Of a DNA stretch of 21,640 nucleotides, positions 1 to 6,979 are shown in pieces. Source of the stretch: CAYVQU01 sp964453155 (GTDB lineage Bacteria; Chloroflexota; Anaerolineae; Anaerolineales; UBA11858); assembly GCA_964453155.1 (NCBI GenBank), contig CAYVQU010000085.1, positions 1 through 21,640 of the forward strand, written 5' to 3'. Position numbers and translations under genes: made by a program. Position 1 is the first letter of the stretch. Each line of letters starts with the position of its first letter. The notes beneath the pieces were generated by a model. That model did no database searches. It was not told where the DNA came from and saw only the letters and a program-made list of their open reading frames with translations.

Positions 1-54
1 CGCAGTTGTCGGTGCAGTTTAAACTGCCGTTTAAGGTTACATGCGATTGCCCTA
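1..54 (-). repeat. Truncated copy of MITE-like element, inverted relative to the copy at 4256-4446
   Basis: Bases 1-54 match the reverse complement of 4309-4256 at 53 of 54 positions; the one difference is at base 41. It contains the 14-base palindrome GCAGTTTAAACTGC (14-27) and ends in the terminal motif TGCGATTGCCCTA (42-54), the same terminus as the right end of the other copy. The element continues past the left edge, so its other end and any target duplication are not visible. Confidence 0.85.
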
Positions 55-129
55 GCTGAAATCGGCGTATCAAAGATCGTGGTCCCCTTTTCGGTTCTTG
101 AACTCAATTGTACGATAGCGAATATTTGA

Positions 130-429
130 TTATTCCGATTTACGGCGATTCAGGATGATTGCTCCCACCTGAACCAAAAACAAAATCCCCAGAATCAGCC
201 ATAAGATTCGTTCCCATAGTACCGTCGAGGTGGCTGCCAGACCAGTACAAAATAAAATTCCAGCGCTATTCAAGGGTAGCTGCCAGCGATCCTGGTTTAA
301 CTCATCCTTGAGTTTTTCTCCCCGCATATGAGCCTCCCACCGAGCGAAACTCAGCGTAGCTAACGCCAGCGATAAAGCCAAAATCCATAGAAAATTTGCG
401 AATACGTTATACCAATCGATCATAAGCAT
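130..429 (-). CDS. Small integral membrane protein of unknown function
   Basis: A 99-residue protein with hydrophobic segments near residues 8-28, 55-72 and 74-92. A polar, basic stretch lies between the first two, and the tail is basic (NRRKSE). I recognise no catalytic motif. The ATG at 429-427 shares one base with the stop codon of the upstream glycosyltransferase (TGATG arrangement), so the two are probably translationally coupled; a later ATG at 423 is possible. Position at the end of the flippase-GT2-GT4 run suggests an accessory membrane role in polysaccharide assembly, but that is guilt by association. No terminator is visible after its stop codon before the repeat at 1-54. Confidence 0.7.
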   Translation of the reverse strand: MLMIDWYNVFANFLWILALSLALATLSFARWEAHMRGEKLKDELNQDRWQLPLNSAGILFCTGLAATSTVLWERILWLILGILFLVQVGAIILNRRKSE

Positions 430-1502
430 CACTCAAAAAGCTTTATGAATTTCGCTTGATTAACCTCGGTCGAGTACTGCGCTTCTATTTTTCGGCGAGC
501 TTTGTGCCCAAAAGCACGTCGCGTTTCAGGGTTTTCTAATAGCAGGCTTAACTTCTCGATCCAGCCGGTTTCATCCGTAACGAGAAAACCATTTTCACCA
601 TCATCCACAATCGCGGTATTGGCCCCAATCGGCGAAGCTACCACCGGTTTTCCGCACGCCATATATTGAATAAGCTTGAAACCGCATTTTCCTCGGCTCC
701 AAGAATTATCTTCTAACGGCATAATCCCAATATCAAATCCACACAAATCGTCCAACTCTGCCCCGGCAGTCCACTTCTGATACTCAAATGGCACGCCATC
801 TAAGACTTCTTTCAACGGGGGGTGTTCAGAAACAATCCGTACTGTAACCTGGGGATATTTTTGAACCAACTTTTGCATTACTGGGCGGACAGACTTCAAA
901 TAGGGATAGTTTCCCGAAGTCCCGATCCAACCAAGTACGACCCGATTTGGATCGCGTCCATTACAAGCCGCCAGGTTAGGATGGTATTTCTCTGTATCGA
1001 TACAGGTTGGAATGACATCAACACTCTCAGCCTTAAATTGAGCAAATTCCTGCAGATAGGCATTACCAACCACAACGCGGCTGGCTTTTTGGTTCATGTA
1101 ATGAAGATAAGCTTCGTAACGGTGATTGCGGCTGCCGTCAAAATTGACAAAGATGGCATCATCAAAATCGAAGATGACATTTTGATTTAATCGAAATAAC
1201 CATCGTTCCAAAAATTTGAATCTTTGCCCTAACAAAGGGCGCTGCAAAAACACAAAATCAAATTCGGCGGCATCCCGAATATCCAATATCCGCCGCAGAA
1301 TGATGAAAGGCAAATTTATAAAATAATAAAACCGATTGGCTCTCAGGTAATAAAATCCCCTGGGTACATATTCGTTCGAGGGACGACAATGACGAATCGT
1401 TACCTGATAACCTTGTTTTTTTAGATATGGAACCCATTGCAATGCCCTAAAACGTCCCGCCGGGCTGTTCTTCCCCAATGTCAGGCACAGTATTTTTTTC
1501 AA
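429..1502 (-). CDS. Glycosyltransferase, GT4-like (GT-B fold)
   Basis: A 357-residue cytoplasmic GT-B type glycosyltransferase that probably adds one sugar to the lipid-linked repeat unit. The N-terminal lobe begins MKKILCLTLGKNSPAGR. A DFDDAIF motif lies near residues 112-118, and the interlobe segment VLGWIGTSGN near 188-197. The C-terminal donor-binding region reads CGFKLIQYMACGKPVVASP near 272-290, the usual GT4 signature where nucleotide-sugar binding occurs. The start is TTG at 1502, with GAGG eight bases upstream. Donor and acceptor cannot be read from sequence. It lies 228 bases after the GT2 gene, a larger gap than elsewhere in this module, so it may have its own promoter. Confidence 0.9.
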   Translation of the reverse strand: MKKILCLTLGKNSPAGRFRALQWVPYLKKQGYQVTIRHCRPSNEYVPRGFYYLRANRFYYFINLPFIILRRILDIRDAAEFDFVFLQRPLLGQRFKFLERWLFRLNQNVIFDFDDAIFVNFDGSRNHRYEAYLHYMNQKASRVVVGNAYLQEFAQFKAESVDVIPTCIDTEKYHPNLAACNGRDPNRVVLGWIGTSGNYPYLKSVRPVMQKLVQKYPQVTVRIVSEHPPLKEVLDGVPFEYQKWTAGAELDDLCGFDIGIMPLEDNSWSRGKCGFKLIQYMACGKPVVASPIGANTAIVDDGENGFLVTDETGWIEKLSLLLENPETRRAFGHKARRKIEAQYSTEVNQAKFIKLFE

Positions 1503-1555
1503 AGAGGCTGCCTCGATCGTTTAGGATATGCTTAACCTGGAAAACAGCACTACAT

Positions 1556-1570
1556 ATCATTCTAAATGAT
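1556..1570. promoter_or_regulatory. Small palindrome in the leader of the 429-1502 glycosyltransferase gene
   Basis: ATCATT-CTA-AATGAT is a perfect 6-base inverted repeat with a 3-base centre, 54 bases before the TTG start, in an otherwise featureless AT-rich spacer (1503-1730). It could be an operator half-site pair or chance in AT-rich DNA. I see no convincing promoter pair or terminator in this spacer. Confidence 0.2.
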
Positions 1571-1730
1571 ACTATATTCGGTTCTTTTGTAGGGTATCCA
1601 GGCTACGGTATTATTCTACCCTTCTTTCTGCCGTTAAAACGTCACAAATTCAGCATATTTTCAGTTTTGTTAAGGAGCTTGGATGAGGCAAATCATTTGA
1701 AACATTTGCAATTTTGAAGTTTACTAGTAC

Positions 1731-2579
1731 TCAAACCCAGAACGCAAATTTCGGGAGTATCAAAAACAATAGTTTTCGACCTGGTAAGTTATGTTTATGA
1801 ATATAGCGCCACATTCCTTGCCATAGATAATTTTTATTTTGGGTTTTCGTTAGCAACTGGGTACTCTGCCCACCTGAATGGATAATGGTGGCGACAGGGT
1901 TGACAACGATTAAATAACCCTGATCATGCAGTCGTTTACTAAGGTCAACATCGTTGAAATATAATTCGAATTGTTCATCGAATAGATATCCCAACTTTTC
2001 GATCGTCTCTGCCCGTAACATCGCACAAGAGGTTCCGATCTGTTCAACGGGGGTTATCTGTGGGTAGGATTCATCGGCATAGAAATATTGCCGCCAAAAA
2101 TAACGTCCAAACAACAAGCGATCCATGATCTTGCCGAGAATTGAATAAGTAAAAAATATGAAATACCAGGTAGGAAAGCGGCGATGTAACCGCTGGATAT
2201 TCATATTCGGCAGTAAAACCTTAGGCCCCACCAAACCGACGTTCAAATTGGCAGCCAGGTAAGTTTGCAAGACCAAGAACATCCCTGGCTGAACAACGAC
2301 ATCGGAATTCAACAGGCAGATATACTTCCCAGTCGCATGCGCCAGACCTATGTTGTTGCCGCGCGCATAGTTTTCATTTCGGGGGTTGCAGACCAACTTC
2401 AGGTTTTTCAGGTCCCCAAACTCGGCCTGAACCAGCGCAACGCTGCCATCGGTTGAGGCGTTATCAACAACGATAATCTCATAATCAATCTCCACGGTGT
2501 TTTTTTCGATGGACCGGAGACATTCCCGTAAAAGATTGATCGTATTCCAGTTGACAATAATTATTGATAACGCTGGCAT
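1731..2579 (-). CDS. Family 2 glycosyltransferase (rhamnosyltransferase-like)
   Basis: A 282-residue GT-A enzyme. The start MPALSIIIVNWN is typical of the WbbL/RfbF-type GT2 group. VVDNASTDGS (37-46) forms the nucleotide-binding region, RGNNIGLAHATG lies at 73-84, and the metal-binding motif NSD is at 91-93 (DxD equivalent). GTSCAMLR and ELYFNDVDLSKRL (about 182-219) match the acceptor-side acidic motif. A hydrophobic patch at the C-terminus suggests membrane association. Starts with ATG 18 bases after the flippase stop, so it is probably co-transcribed with it. The rhamnose specificity is a family guess only. Confidence 0.92.
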   Translation of the reverse strand: MPALSIIIVNWNTINLLRECLRSIEKNTVEIDYEIIVVDNASTDGSVALVQAEFGDLKNLKLVCNPRNENYARGNNIGLAHATGKYICLLNSDVVVQPGMFLVLQTYLAANLNVGLVGPKVLLPNMNIQRLHRRFPTWYFIFFTYSILGKIMDRLLFGRYFWRQYFYADESYPQITPVEQIGTSCAMLRAETIEKLGYLFDEQFELYFNDVDLSKRLHDQGYLIVVNPVATIIHSGGQSTQLLTKTQNKNYLWQGMWRYIHKHNLPGRKLLFLILPKFAFWV

Positions 2580-2597
2580 TTTTGGAACTCAACTACC

Positions 2598-4172
2598 TTA
2601 CAATGGTTTCGATGGCGACGATGGGCGACCCCATTTCAATAGAGAATTATACAAATTGACCGGTAAAATATCTTGTAAGGGCGAAAAATCATCGACCCGT
2701 AAACCGCGCCCAAAGAATAAAATTACGCCATACAGGCTCAAAAAACCGATCCCTAACCCCACCAGCGCCATGAGGGAATTCGGCGTAAACCAGTAACGCA
2801 GCCCGGCCCACAGCCCCAGTCCACTCAGAATGAGAATGGCAGAATTTCGAAAGCCAATTGCGGTTGAAAGATCGCGATACGATCCGTACACTTTAGATTG
2901 AAATACCCAATAAGTAAACCATGCTGAGAAAACGTAAGTCAACCCAAACCCCACGACGACACCTTGAAATCCAAACATATACCCCAAAATCAAGCTCAAT
3001 AGGGCCGAAAATCCCCCGGTAAACCCCGAGATCAACATCGTATGCCGCACTAACCCAATGCCTTGCAACATGAAATACAACGGTGTCACTAACAAACTAA
3101 ACCATTGCGCAATGATAATTGCTTGTAAGGCGAAAACAGCTTCCGGATAGGCGTCGCCTAACCAAGCAGTGATAAACTGCGCAGCAATCAATAGAATATA
3201 CCAAAATATCGGAAAAGCAAATATCCATAAATATCGCCATACCCGCCGATAAATGCTCCACAGAGATCGCCGACTTTGGCTGGCTTGTAAAGCTGAGGCC
3301 GCGGGCACTAAGGGGAGAATTGCCTGAACAAATAACCCCCGTATTTGAGAACTAACCTGGTTAGCAATTTCGTAATGGGCTACCGCGTCAACTCCCGCGG
3401 ACCGGGTCAGGATCAATTTATGCAGCGGAGTAAGTCCTAATCCAGAGAGATAACTTACTTGAACTGGCCAACCAAAAGCGAATAATTGTTTAGCGATTTC
3501 GGCTCGCCAATAACTGAGTTTCAGGCGGATTTCTGGTAGCAGTTGGCGAACTGCACCGCGGGCAATGACTCCAAAAACCAAGGTCGCCACAGCATTGGCC
3601 ATGACCATACCTGCCAACCCCCATCCAAACTTCAAAAATATGTAAACCCCACCGGCATTGCAAATCGTGAACAACAATGCTAAAGAATGAGAAAGGTCCA
3701 TCCGTTGGAACCCGGAGAGGGTCGCCGAGAAAGCATTTAGCACAATTCGAATCGCATACACCCCCGCACTGCCAGCCAAAACAATCGTTGCCACCACGAC
3801 ATAATCGGGCGGAACTTGCAATACTTGCACAACCAAGAACTGGCGAAATATTACGATTGGGGCTGAAATAAGAATGGCCAAACCCCCTTGTATGACAATG
3901 GCCGTATTTACCAGATAGTTCAGGGCCGCGCGATCATTTCTGGCGAGAGTTTCGGCGACAAATTTTAGCAGGGTAATATTTAACCCCATTTCACTCAGCT
4001 GAATGACAGCTCCCACCGCCCCAATCAAAGCCCAGACGCCAAACAATTCTGGTCCTAGTTTCTGGAGGACATACGGGGTCAAAAAAAACAAGATCGGAAA
4101 AGCGATTACAAAGCGGATCAACCCGGCCAGTGAGTTACGGGTAATTTTGAATTTTAAACCTTTGGTCGCCAT
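2598..4172 (-). CDS. Polysaccharide flippase (Wzx / PST, MOP superfamily)
   Basis: A 524-residue, very hydrophobic protein with a dozen or more predicted membrane segments. The N-terminal region is characteristic of Wzx-like transporters: FLTPYVLQKLGPELFGVWAL near 30-49, then SEMGLNITLLKF. A central QVSYLSGLGLTPLHKLILTR segment also fits the family. The protein would move undecaprenyl-diphosphate-linked oligosaccharide across the cytoplasmic membrane. The start ATG at 4172 is the obvious family start but lacks a good Shine-Dalgarno sequence. A candidate promoter sits immediately upstream and a minus-strand terminator precedes that, so this gene probably opens a separate transcription unit carrying the GT2, GT4 and small membrane protein genes. 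Confidence 0.92.
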   Translation of the reverse strand: MATKGLKFKITRNSLAGLIRFVIAFPILFFLTPYVLQKLGPELFGVWALIGAVGAVIQLSEMGLNITLLKFVAETLARNDRAALNYLVNTAIVIQGGLAILISAPIVIFRQFLVVQVLQVPPDYVVVATIVLAGSAGVYAIRIVLNAFSATLSGFQRMDLSHSLALLFTICNAGGVYIFLKFGWGLAGMVMANAVATLVFGVIARGAVRQLLPEIRLKLSYWRAEIAKQLFAFGWPVQVSYLSGLGLTPLHKLILTRSAGVDAVAHYEIANQVSSQIRGLFVQAILPLVPAASALQASQSRRSLWSIYRRVWRYLWIFAFPIFWYILLIAAQFITAWLGDAYPEAVFALQAIIIAQWFSLLVTPLYFMLQGIGLVRHTMLISGFTGGFSALLSLILGYMFGFQGVVVGFGLTYVFSAWFTYWVFQSKVYGSYRDLSTAIGFRNSAILILSGLGLWAGLRYWFTPNSLMALVGLGIGFLSLYGVILFFGRGLRVDDFSPLQDILPVNLYNSLLKWGRPSSPSKPL

Positions 4173-4174
4173 GG

Positions 4175-4212
4175 GGACGCTATTCTACCTGAAAAATCAC
4201 ACCGCTTGTGAA
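4175..4212 (-). promoter_or_regulatory. Candidate promoter for the flippase unit
   Basis: On the minus strand TTCACA (4212-4207) and TAGAAT (4187-4182) are separated by 19 bases, each one mismatch from the sigma-70 consensus. The predicted transcript would start only a few bases before the ATG at 4172, implying a nearly leaderless mRNA; this fits the missing Shine-Dalgarno sequence. The spacing is long, so this is tentative. Confidence 0.3.
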
Positions 4213-4215
4213 TAA

Positions 4216-4256
4216 CAATAAAAAACCTCCCGGAACTTCAAACGATCTGGGAGGTT
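4216..4256 (-). terminator. Rho-independent terminator
   Basis: Read on the minus strand, AACCTCCC (4256-4249) pairs perfectly with GGGAGGTT (4231-4224) around a 17-base loop, followed by a T-rich run (about 4225-4216). It would end transcription coming from the ligase-like gene. One arm overlaps the 9-base direct repeat that flanks the neighbouring MITE-like element, so the element seems to have inserted at the edge of this terminator. Confidence 0.7.
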
Positions 4257-4455
4257 AGGGCAATCGCAGGTAACCTTAAACGGCAGTTTAAACTGCACCG
4301 ACAACTGCGAAGTCGCCCGGAGTTCATACTGAGCAAGTCGAAGTGGCGACTGGGTTTCAACCTGCGGAGGCAGGTTTTGCCAGCGCTTATGCGCCAGTTG
4401 CCGCGACTTCAGTCGCCTTGTTTTCATGAACATGCGATTGCCCTACCTGGGAGGT
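4247..4455. mobile_element. MITE-like element (about 190 bases) with terminal inverted repeats and a 9-base target duplication
   Basis: TAGGGCAATCGCA (4256-4268) and TGCGATTGCCCTA (4433-4445) form 13-base terminal inverted repeats. The direct repeat CTGGGAGGT flanks them at 4247-4255 and 4447-4455, exactly 200 bases apart; I read this as a target-site duplication. Inside are several palindromes: GCAGTTTAAACTGC (4283-4296), AGTCGCC/GGCGACT (4311-4317 and 4345-4351), and AACCTGC/GCAGGTT around GGAG (4359-4376). There is no transposase, so it would be non-autonomous. A 78-codon open frame crosses it but looks like chance. With its flanks it fills most of the 310-base gap between the ligase and flippase genes. 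Confidence 0.75.
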
Positions 4456-4482
4456 CATACGCTTCATTAATCAGGGATCGAT

Positions 4483-5952
4483 TCACCGTTCAACCAAATT
4501 TTCGGTGAATGCTGGCTTAGTGCCACAAAATTCGGTTTGATATAATCCGGCGATCAAACCCAGCAATACCCAAAAAATAAAACCGGGTTTTGCAGATAAG
4601 ATAACTCCATCGAGCAAACCATAGACCAGATGGGCCAATAATCCCCCGCCTAAGCCCAATATGAGCGCTTTCAGCAAAGCACTCGGGGGGTGAGAACCAT
4701 CGCCAGGCAGGGTGGAATTGAAATTGTGGTTACGCCATACGGAACCCAACATTCCAAAGGCAACCAAGTACAAAGTGATCAAGGCAATTAGTCCCGGAAG
4801 GCCTAAATCTAACCCAAAATGTAAAAATTCATTGTGGGGATGCCCAATATCCGTATCTGGCGCCACCAGGAACAAAGGATACAGAACATGGACAACTTCT
4901 CGAAACGTATTCATCCCCATCCCGGTAAAAGGAAAATCTTGCAATCCATAAATCGCCCGTGACCATAGTTCCAATCGGCCTTCCAAGGTGGTAAGTGATA
5001 ACGCCCCCTCGGAGGTAATTCCGCTGCCGATCAACCACTCGCGGGCCTGACTCATCTCTGCGGGTGAAACTACAATTACAACAACGGAAATTGTCACGAG
5101 AAGAATTACCATCAAAATCCAGCGACCACGGGGCGGCAATACCACTAAAACCATAAAAAATAGGGCCGCGCATAATCCAATATAACCGGCGCGCGATTGC
5201 GTCAAGATCAATACCGCAGTCACCAAAACGGTGCATGCCCAAACCAAACTCCGTCCGCCCCATAATTGCCAGGATTTCCATCCAGATGGTCGCCATGAAA
5301 ACCGGAATAAACTAAAACCGCTAACGACTAACAATAAGGGCCAGATCCATAACAACGTACCCGCGACAATATTGGGATGAAAGCCCGTATTATTTCCCGA
5401 CAATCCGGTAATCAGGGTTGGTAACCGCGCCGTAATCGGATTCAGAATACTGATTTTGGTCGTCAACCAGTTGATCCCCAGCAACCCTAACCCGGCCAGC
5501 CCCAAACCGCCCCCCAAAACAAACACACCGAAACTGAGGAACCACCCCTTCCAATTTTGGCTACCCCGCACGATGGCAAAAAATAACCCCAGGCCCAATA
5601 AGACGTTGGTAATACTGGGCAAGCTTAATACCATGTCATAAGTTGCCCAGGTACTTATGAGAATCATAACCACGACCAGGAGCAAGCCGCTGTTGAGGGG
5701 GGTGAGTGGCAACGGGAGAGCGGTGTGCGGCGTGGGGCGTGGGGAAGATGTTGATATTTGCGCGGGGACGACGGTCCTATTTCTATTTTGTTGGTTTCTC
5801 ACCAGCCAATGCAGCAGCCAATTTCCCGGAATAACGAGTAGCGCCAGGCTTCTCTGCGGGTTGGGGAATAACAGAAAAGGCGCGGCCAGGAAAAGCCACA
5901 CCCAATGAAATCGGTCGATAAAATATAAGCTGCGTATAAAATTCTTTTTCAA
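4483..5952 (-). CDS. O-antigen ligase / polymerase-like membrane protein (Wzy_C family)
   Basis: A 489-residue polytopic membrane protein with about ten or more hydrophobic segments. The family signatures are TQSRAGYIG (251-259), the region before the large outer loop (ELWSRAIYG, about 328-336), GMGMNTF (344-350) and HPHNEFLHFGLDLG (371-384). The invariant histidine region faces the outside in this family. It would either join the finished glycan to an acceptor (ligase) or polymerise repeat units (Wzy); sequence does not settle which. The start is TTG at 5952; an in-frame stop TAG lies only two codons upstream, so little extension is possible. Residues about 61-88 form a proline/threonine-rich, low-complexity insert in a loop after the first membrane segments. 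The terminator at 4216-4256 ends this unit. Confidence 0.9.
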   Translation of the reverse strand: MKKNFIRSLYFIDRFHWVWLFLAAPFLLFPNPQRSLALLVIPGNWLLHWLVRNQQNRNRTVVPAQISTSSPRPTPHTALPLPLTPLNSGLLLVVVMILISTWATYDMVLSLPSITNVLLGLGLFFAIVRGSQNWKGWFLSFGVFVLGGGLGLAGLGLLGINWLTTKISILNPITARLPTLITGLSGNNTGFHPNIVAGTLLWIWPLLLVVSGFSLFRFSWRPSGWKSWQLWGGRSLVWACTVLVTAVLILTQSRAGYIGLCAALFFMVLVVLPPRGRWILMVILLVTISVVVIVVSPAEMSQAREWLIGSGITSEGALSLTTLEGRLELWSRAIYGLQDFPFTGMGMNTFREVVHVLYPLFLVAPDTDIGHPHNEFLHFGLDLGLPGLIALITLYLVAFGMLGSVWRNHNFNSTLPGDGSHPPSALLKALILGLGGGLLAHLVYGLLDGVILSAKPGFIFWVLLGLIAGLYQTEFCGTKPAFTENLVER

Positions 5953-6024
5953 AATCTATCTCTAATTTTTTAGGCTGCCCCCATTTTCTCATCATTTTCA
6001 CAAATATTCAACTATTTTCATGCC

Positions 6025-6124
6025 GGTTGAGTAGGACGACCGCCTTCGTCGTCCGTATCGAAACCCACCCCATTTATCACTAGGTTTCGATACATTTTCT
6101 CATTCCATTCGAAAACACTCAACC
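6025..6124. repeat. Complex inverted repeat R1 (GGTTGAGT ... ACTCAACC), downstream of the first GIY-YIG gene
   Basis: Nested palindromes. The outer arms GGTTGAGT (6025-6032) and ACTCAACC (6117-6124) pair. Inside are a 7-base stem GGACGAC/GTCGTCC (6034-6040, 6048-6054) and arms GTATCGAAACC (6055-6065) and GGTTTCGATAC (6083-6093). Each half is a unit of the form GGTT-GAG-TA/TG, variable stem-loop, TA/TG-TATCGA-AACC. The minus-strand half carries TTTTC/GAAAA as its variable stem. The gene stop codon starts four bases beyond the outer arm. Confidence 0.85.
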
Positions 6125-6128
6125 AGCG

Positions 6129-6419
6129 CTAATCTCTCTTTTTGAATTTCTTTTTGGCCAAACCAGGCAAGACCTTTAAATCTCCCCGAATTAAAGCTTC
6201 CCGTTTGGCACGCCCCCAACCTTGAACTTGCTTTTCCCGCTCAAAAGCAGTCCGAATCGATTCAAACTCCTCACAATAAACCAATTTAACTGGTAATCGC
6301 CGAGAAGTATATTTGGCCCCTAAACCGACCTGATGCTGTCCCAGTCGCTGCTCAAGATTTTTGGTTGAGCCAACATAGTAGGAGCCGTCCTTACATTGAA
6401 GGATATACATCCAGGCCAT
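6129..6419 (-). CDS. GIY-YIG single-domain endonuclease, copy 1
   Basis: A 96-residue protein consisting only of a GIY-YIG nuclease domain of the UPF0213/YhbQ-like group. MYI (4-6) and YVG (15-17) are the two halves of the name motif, Arg25 lies in the following helix, and Glu62 in AFEREKQVQGW is the probable metal-binding acid. The tail is lysine-rich (KKKFKKRD). The ATG at 6419 is 17 bases from repeat R2 upstream, with no clear Shine-Dalgarno sequence; the TAG stop is 4 bases from repeat R1 downstream. It is a close paralogue of the gene at 6539-6835: the last 43 residues differ at one position, while the N-terminal half is clearly diverged. Similar small GIY-YIG proteins are common across bacteria, with mostly unknown roles. 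Its tight embedding in repeats suggests it acts on, or spreads with, them (inference). Confidence 0.9.
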   Translation of the reverse strand: MAWMYILQCKDGSYYVGSTKNLEQRLGQHQVGLGAKYTSRRLPVKLVYCEEFESIRTAFEREKQVQGWGRAKREALIRGDLKVLPGLAKKKFKKRD

Positions 6420-6436
6420 AATTTCAAATAATCGCC

Positions 6437-6534
6437 GGTTGAGTAGGGCAATGTTTTTCTGCCCGTATCGAAACCCATCCCTAGCGTCACTAGGTTTCGA
6501 TACATTTTCTCATTCCATTCGAAAACACTCAACC
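6437..6534. repeat. Complex inverted repeat R2, between the two GIY-YIG genes
   Basis: Same architecture as R1: outer arms GGTTGAGT (6437-6444) and ACTCAACC (6527-6534), inner arms GTATCGAAACC (6465-6475) and GGTTTCGATAC (6493-6503). The plus-side variable stem is different, GGGCA/TGCCC (6446-6450, 6460-6464) in place of GGACGAC/GTCGTCC, yet still pairs. The minus-side half is identical to that of R1. Confidence 0.85.
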
Positions 6535-6538
6535 AGCG

Positions 6539-6835
6539 CTAATCTCTCTTTTTGAATTTCTTTTTGGCCAAACCTGGCAAGACCTTAAAATCTCCCCGAA
6601 TTAAAGCTTCCCGTTTGGCACGCCCCCAACCCTGAACTTGCTTTTCCCGCTCAAAAGCAGTCCGAATCGAATCAAACTCCTCGGCATAAACCAGCCTGAC
6701 CGGTCGCCTACGAGCTGTATATTTGGTCCCCATACCCGCATCCGCATTGTGTTCCTCTAAACGGCGCTCAAGATCCTTGGTTGAACCGACGTAGTAAGAA
6801 CCATCGTTACAGCAGAGAATATACATCCAGGCCAT
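6539..6835 (-). CDS. GIY-YIG single-domain endonuclease, copy 2
   Basis: A 98-residue GIY-YIG domain: MYI (4-6), YVG (15-17), an arginine in the LERRLEEH helix, and the FEREKQVQGWGRAKREALI segment with the probable catalytic glutamate. I chose the ATG at 6835 because its protein aligns end to end with copy 1, and because the 5' flank (about 28 bases) is the same as that of copy 1. The open frame continues upstream to 7075, but that part only translates repeats R3 and R4. The gene plus its repeat is offset from copy 1 by about 410 bases, so the pair is a tandem duplication. Its stop codon again sits 4 bases from the ACTCAACC arm of R2. Confidence 0.9.
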   Translation of the reverse strand: MAWMYILCCNDGSYYVGSTKDLERRLEEHNADAGMGTKYTARRRPVRLVYAEEFDSIRTAFEREKQVQGWGRAKREALIRGDFKVLPGLAKKKFKKRD

Positions 6836-6852
6836 AATTTCAAATAATCGCC

Positions 6853-6968
6853 GGTTGAGTAGGACGACCGCCTTCGTCGTCCGTATCGCTTGTACTGAGA
6901 TTTTTTGAAGTGAAACATCACTGCTTGATCTCGATACACCTTCGTTTGGCTCAGGCACTCGATCAGCG
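6853..6968. repeat. Diverged inverted repeat R3, upstream of GIY-YIG copy 2
   Basis: The plus half is GGTTGAGT (6853-6860) with stem GGACGAC/GTCGTCC (6862-6868, 6876-6882) and GTATCG, after which the AACC arm is lost. The minus half (6964-6927) is a variant whose end arms are GATC and GATC instead of GGTT and AACC, so pairing is kept. The two halves seem to come from different subfamilies. A short palindrome (AGCGTT-ATG-AACGCT, 6965-6979) joins R3 to R4. Confidence 0.7.
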
Positions 6969-6979
6969 TTATGAACGCT

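Noticed and set aside
822..1190. A 122-codon plus-strand frame opposite the GT4 gene
   Set aside because: Antisense shadow with no domain; the minus-strand frame has the conserved GT4 donor-site block.
4197..4433. A 78-codon minus-strand open frame between the ligase and flippase genes
   Set aside because: It lies almost wholly in the MITE-like element and the terminator, its peptide has no recognisable fold, and palindromic repeats often give spurious open frames.
4829..5296. A 155-codon minus-strand frame inside the ligase-like gene
   Set aside because: It is a shifted-frame shadow of a gene with strong family motifs, and its peptide shows no coherent domain.
6320..6532. A 70-codon minus-strand frame overlapping the first GIY-YIG gene and repeat R2
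   Set aside because: It is out of frame with the real gene and reads through the repeat; the peptide has no family features.
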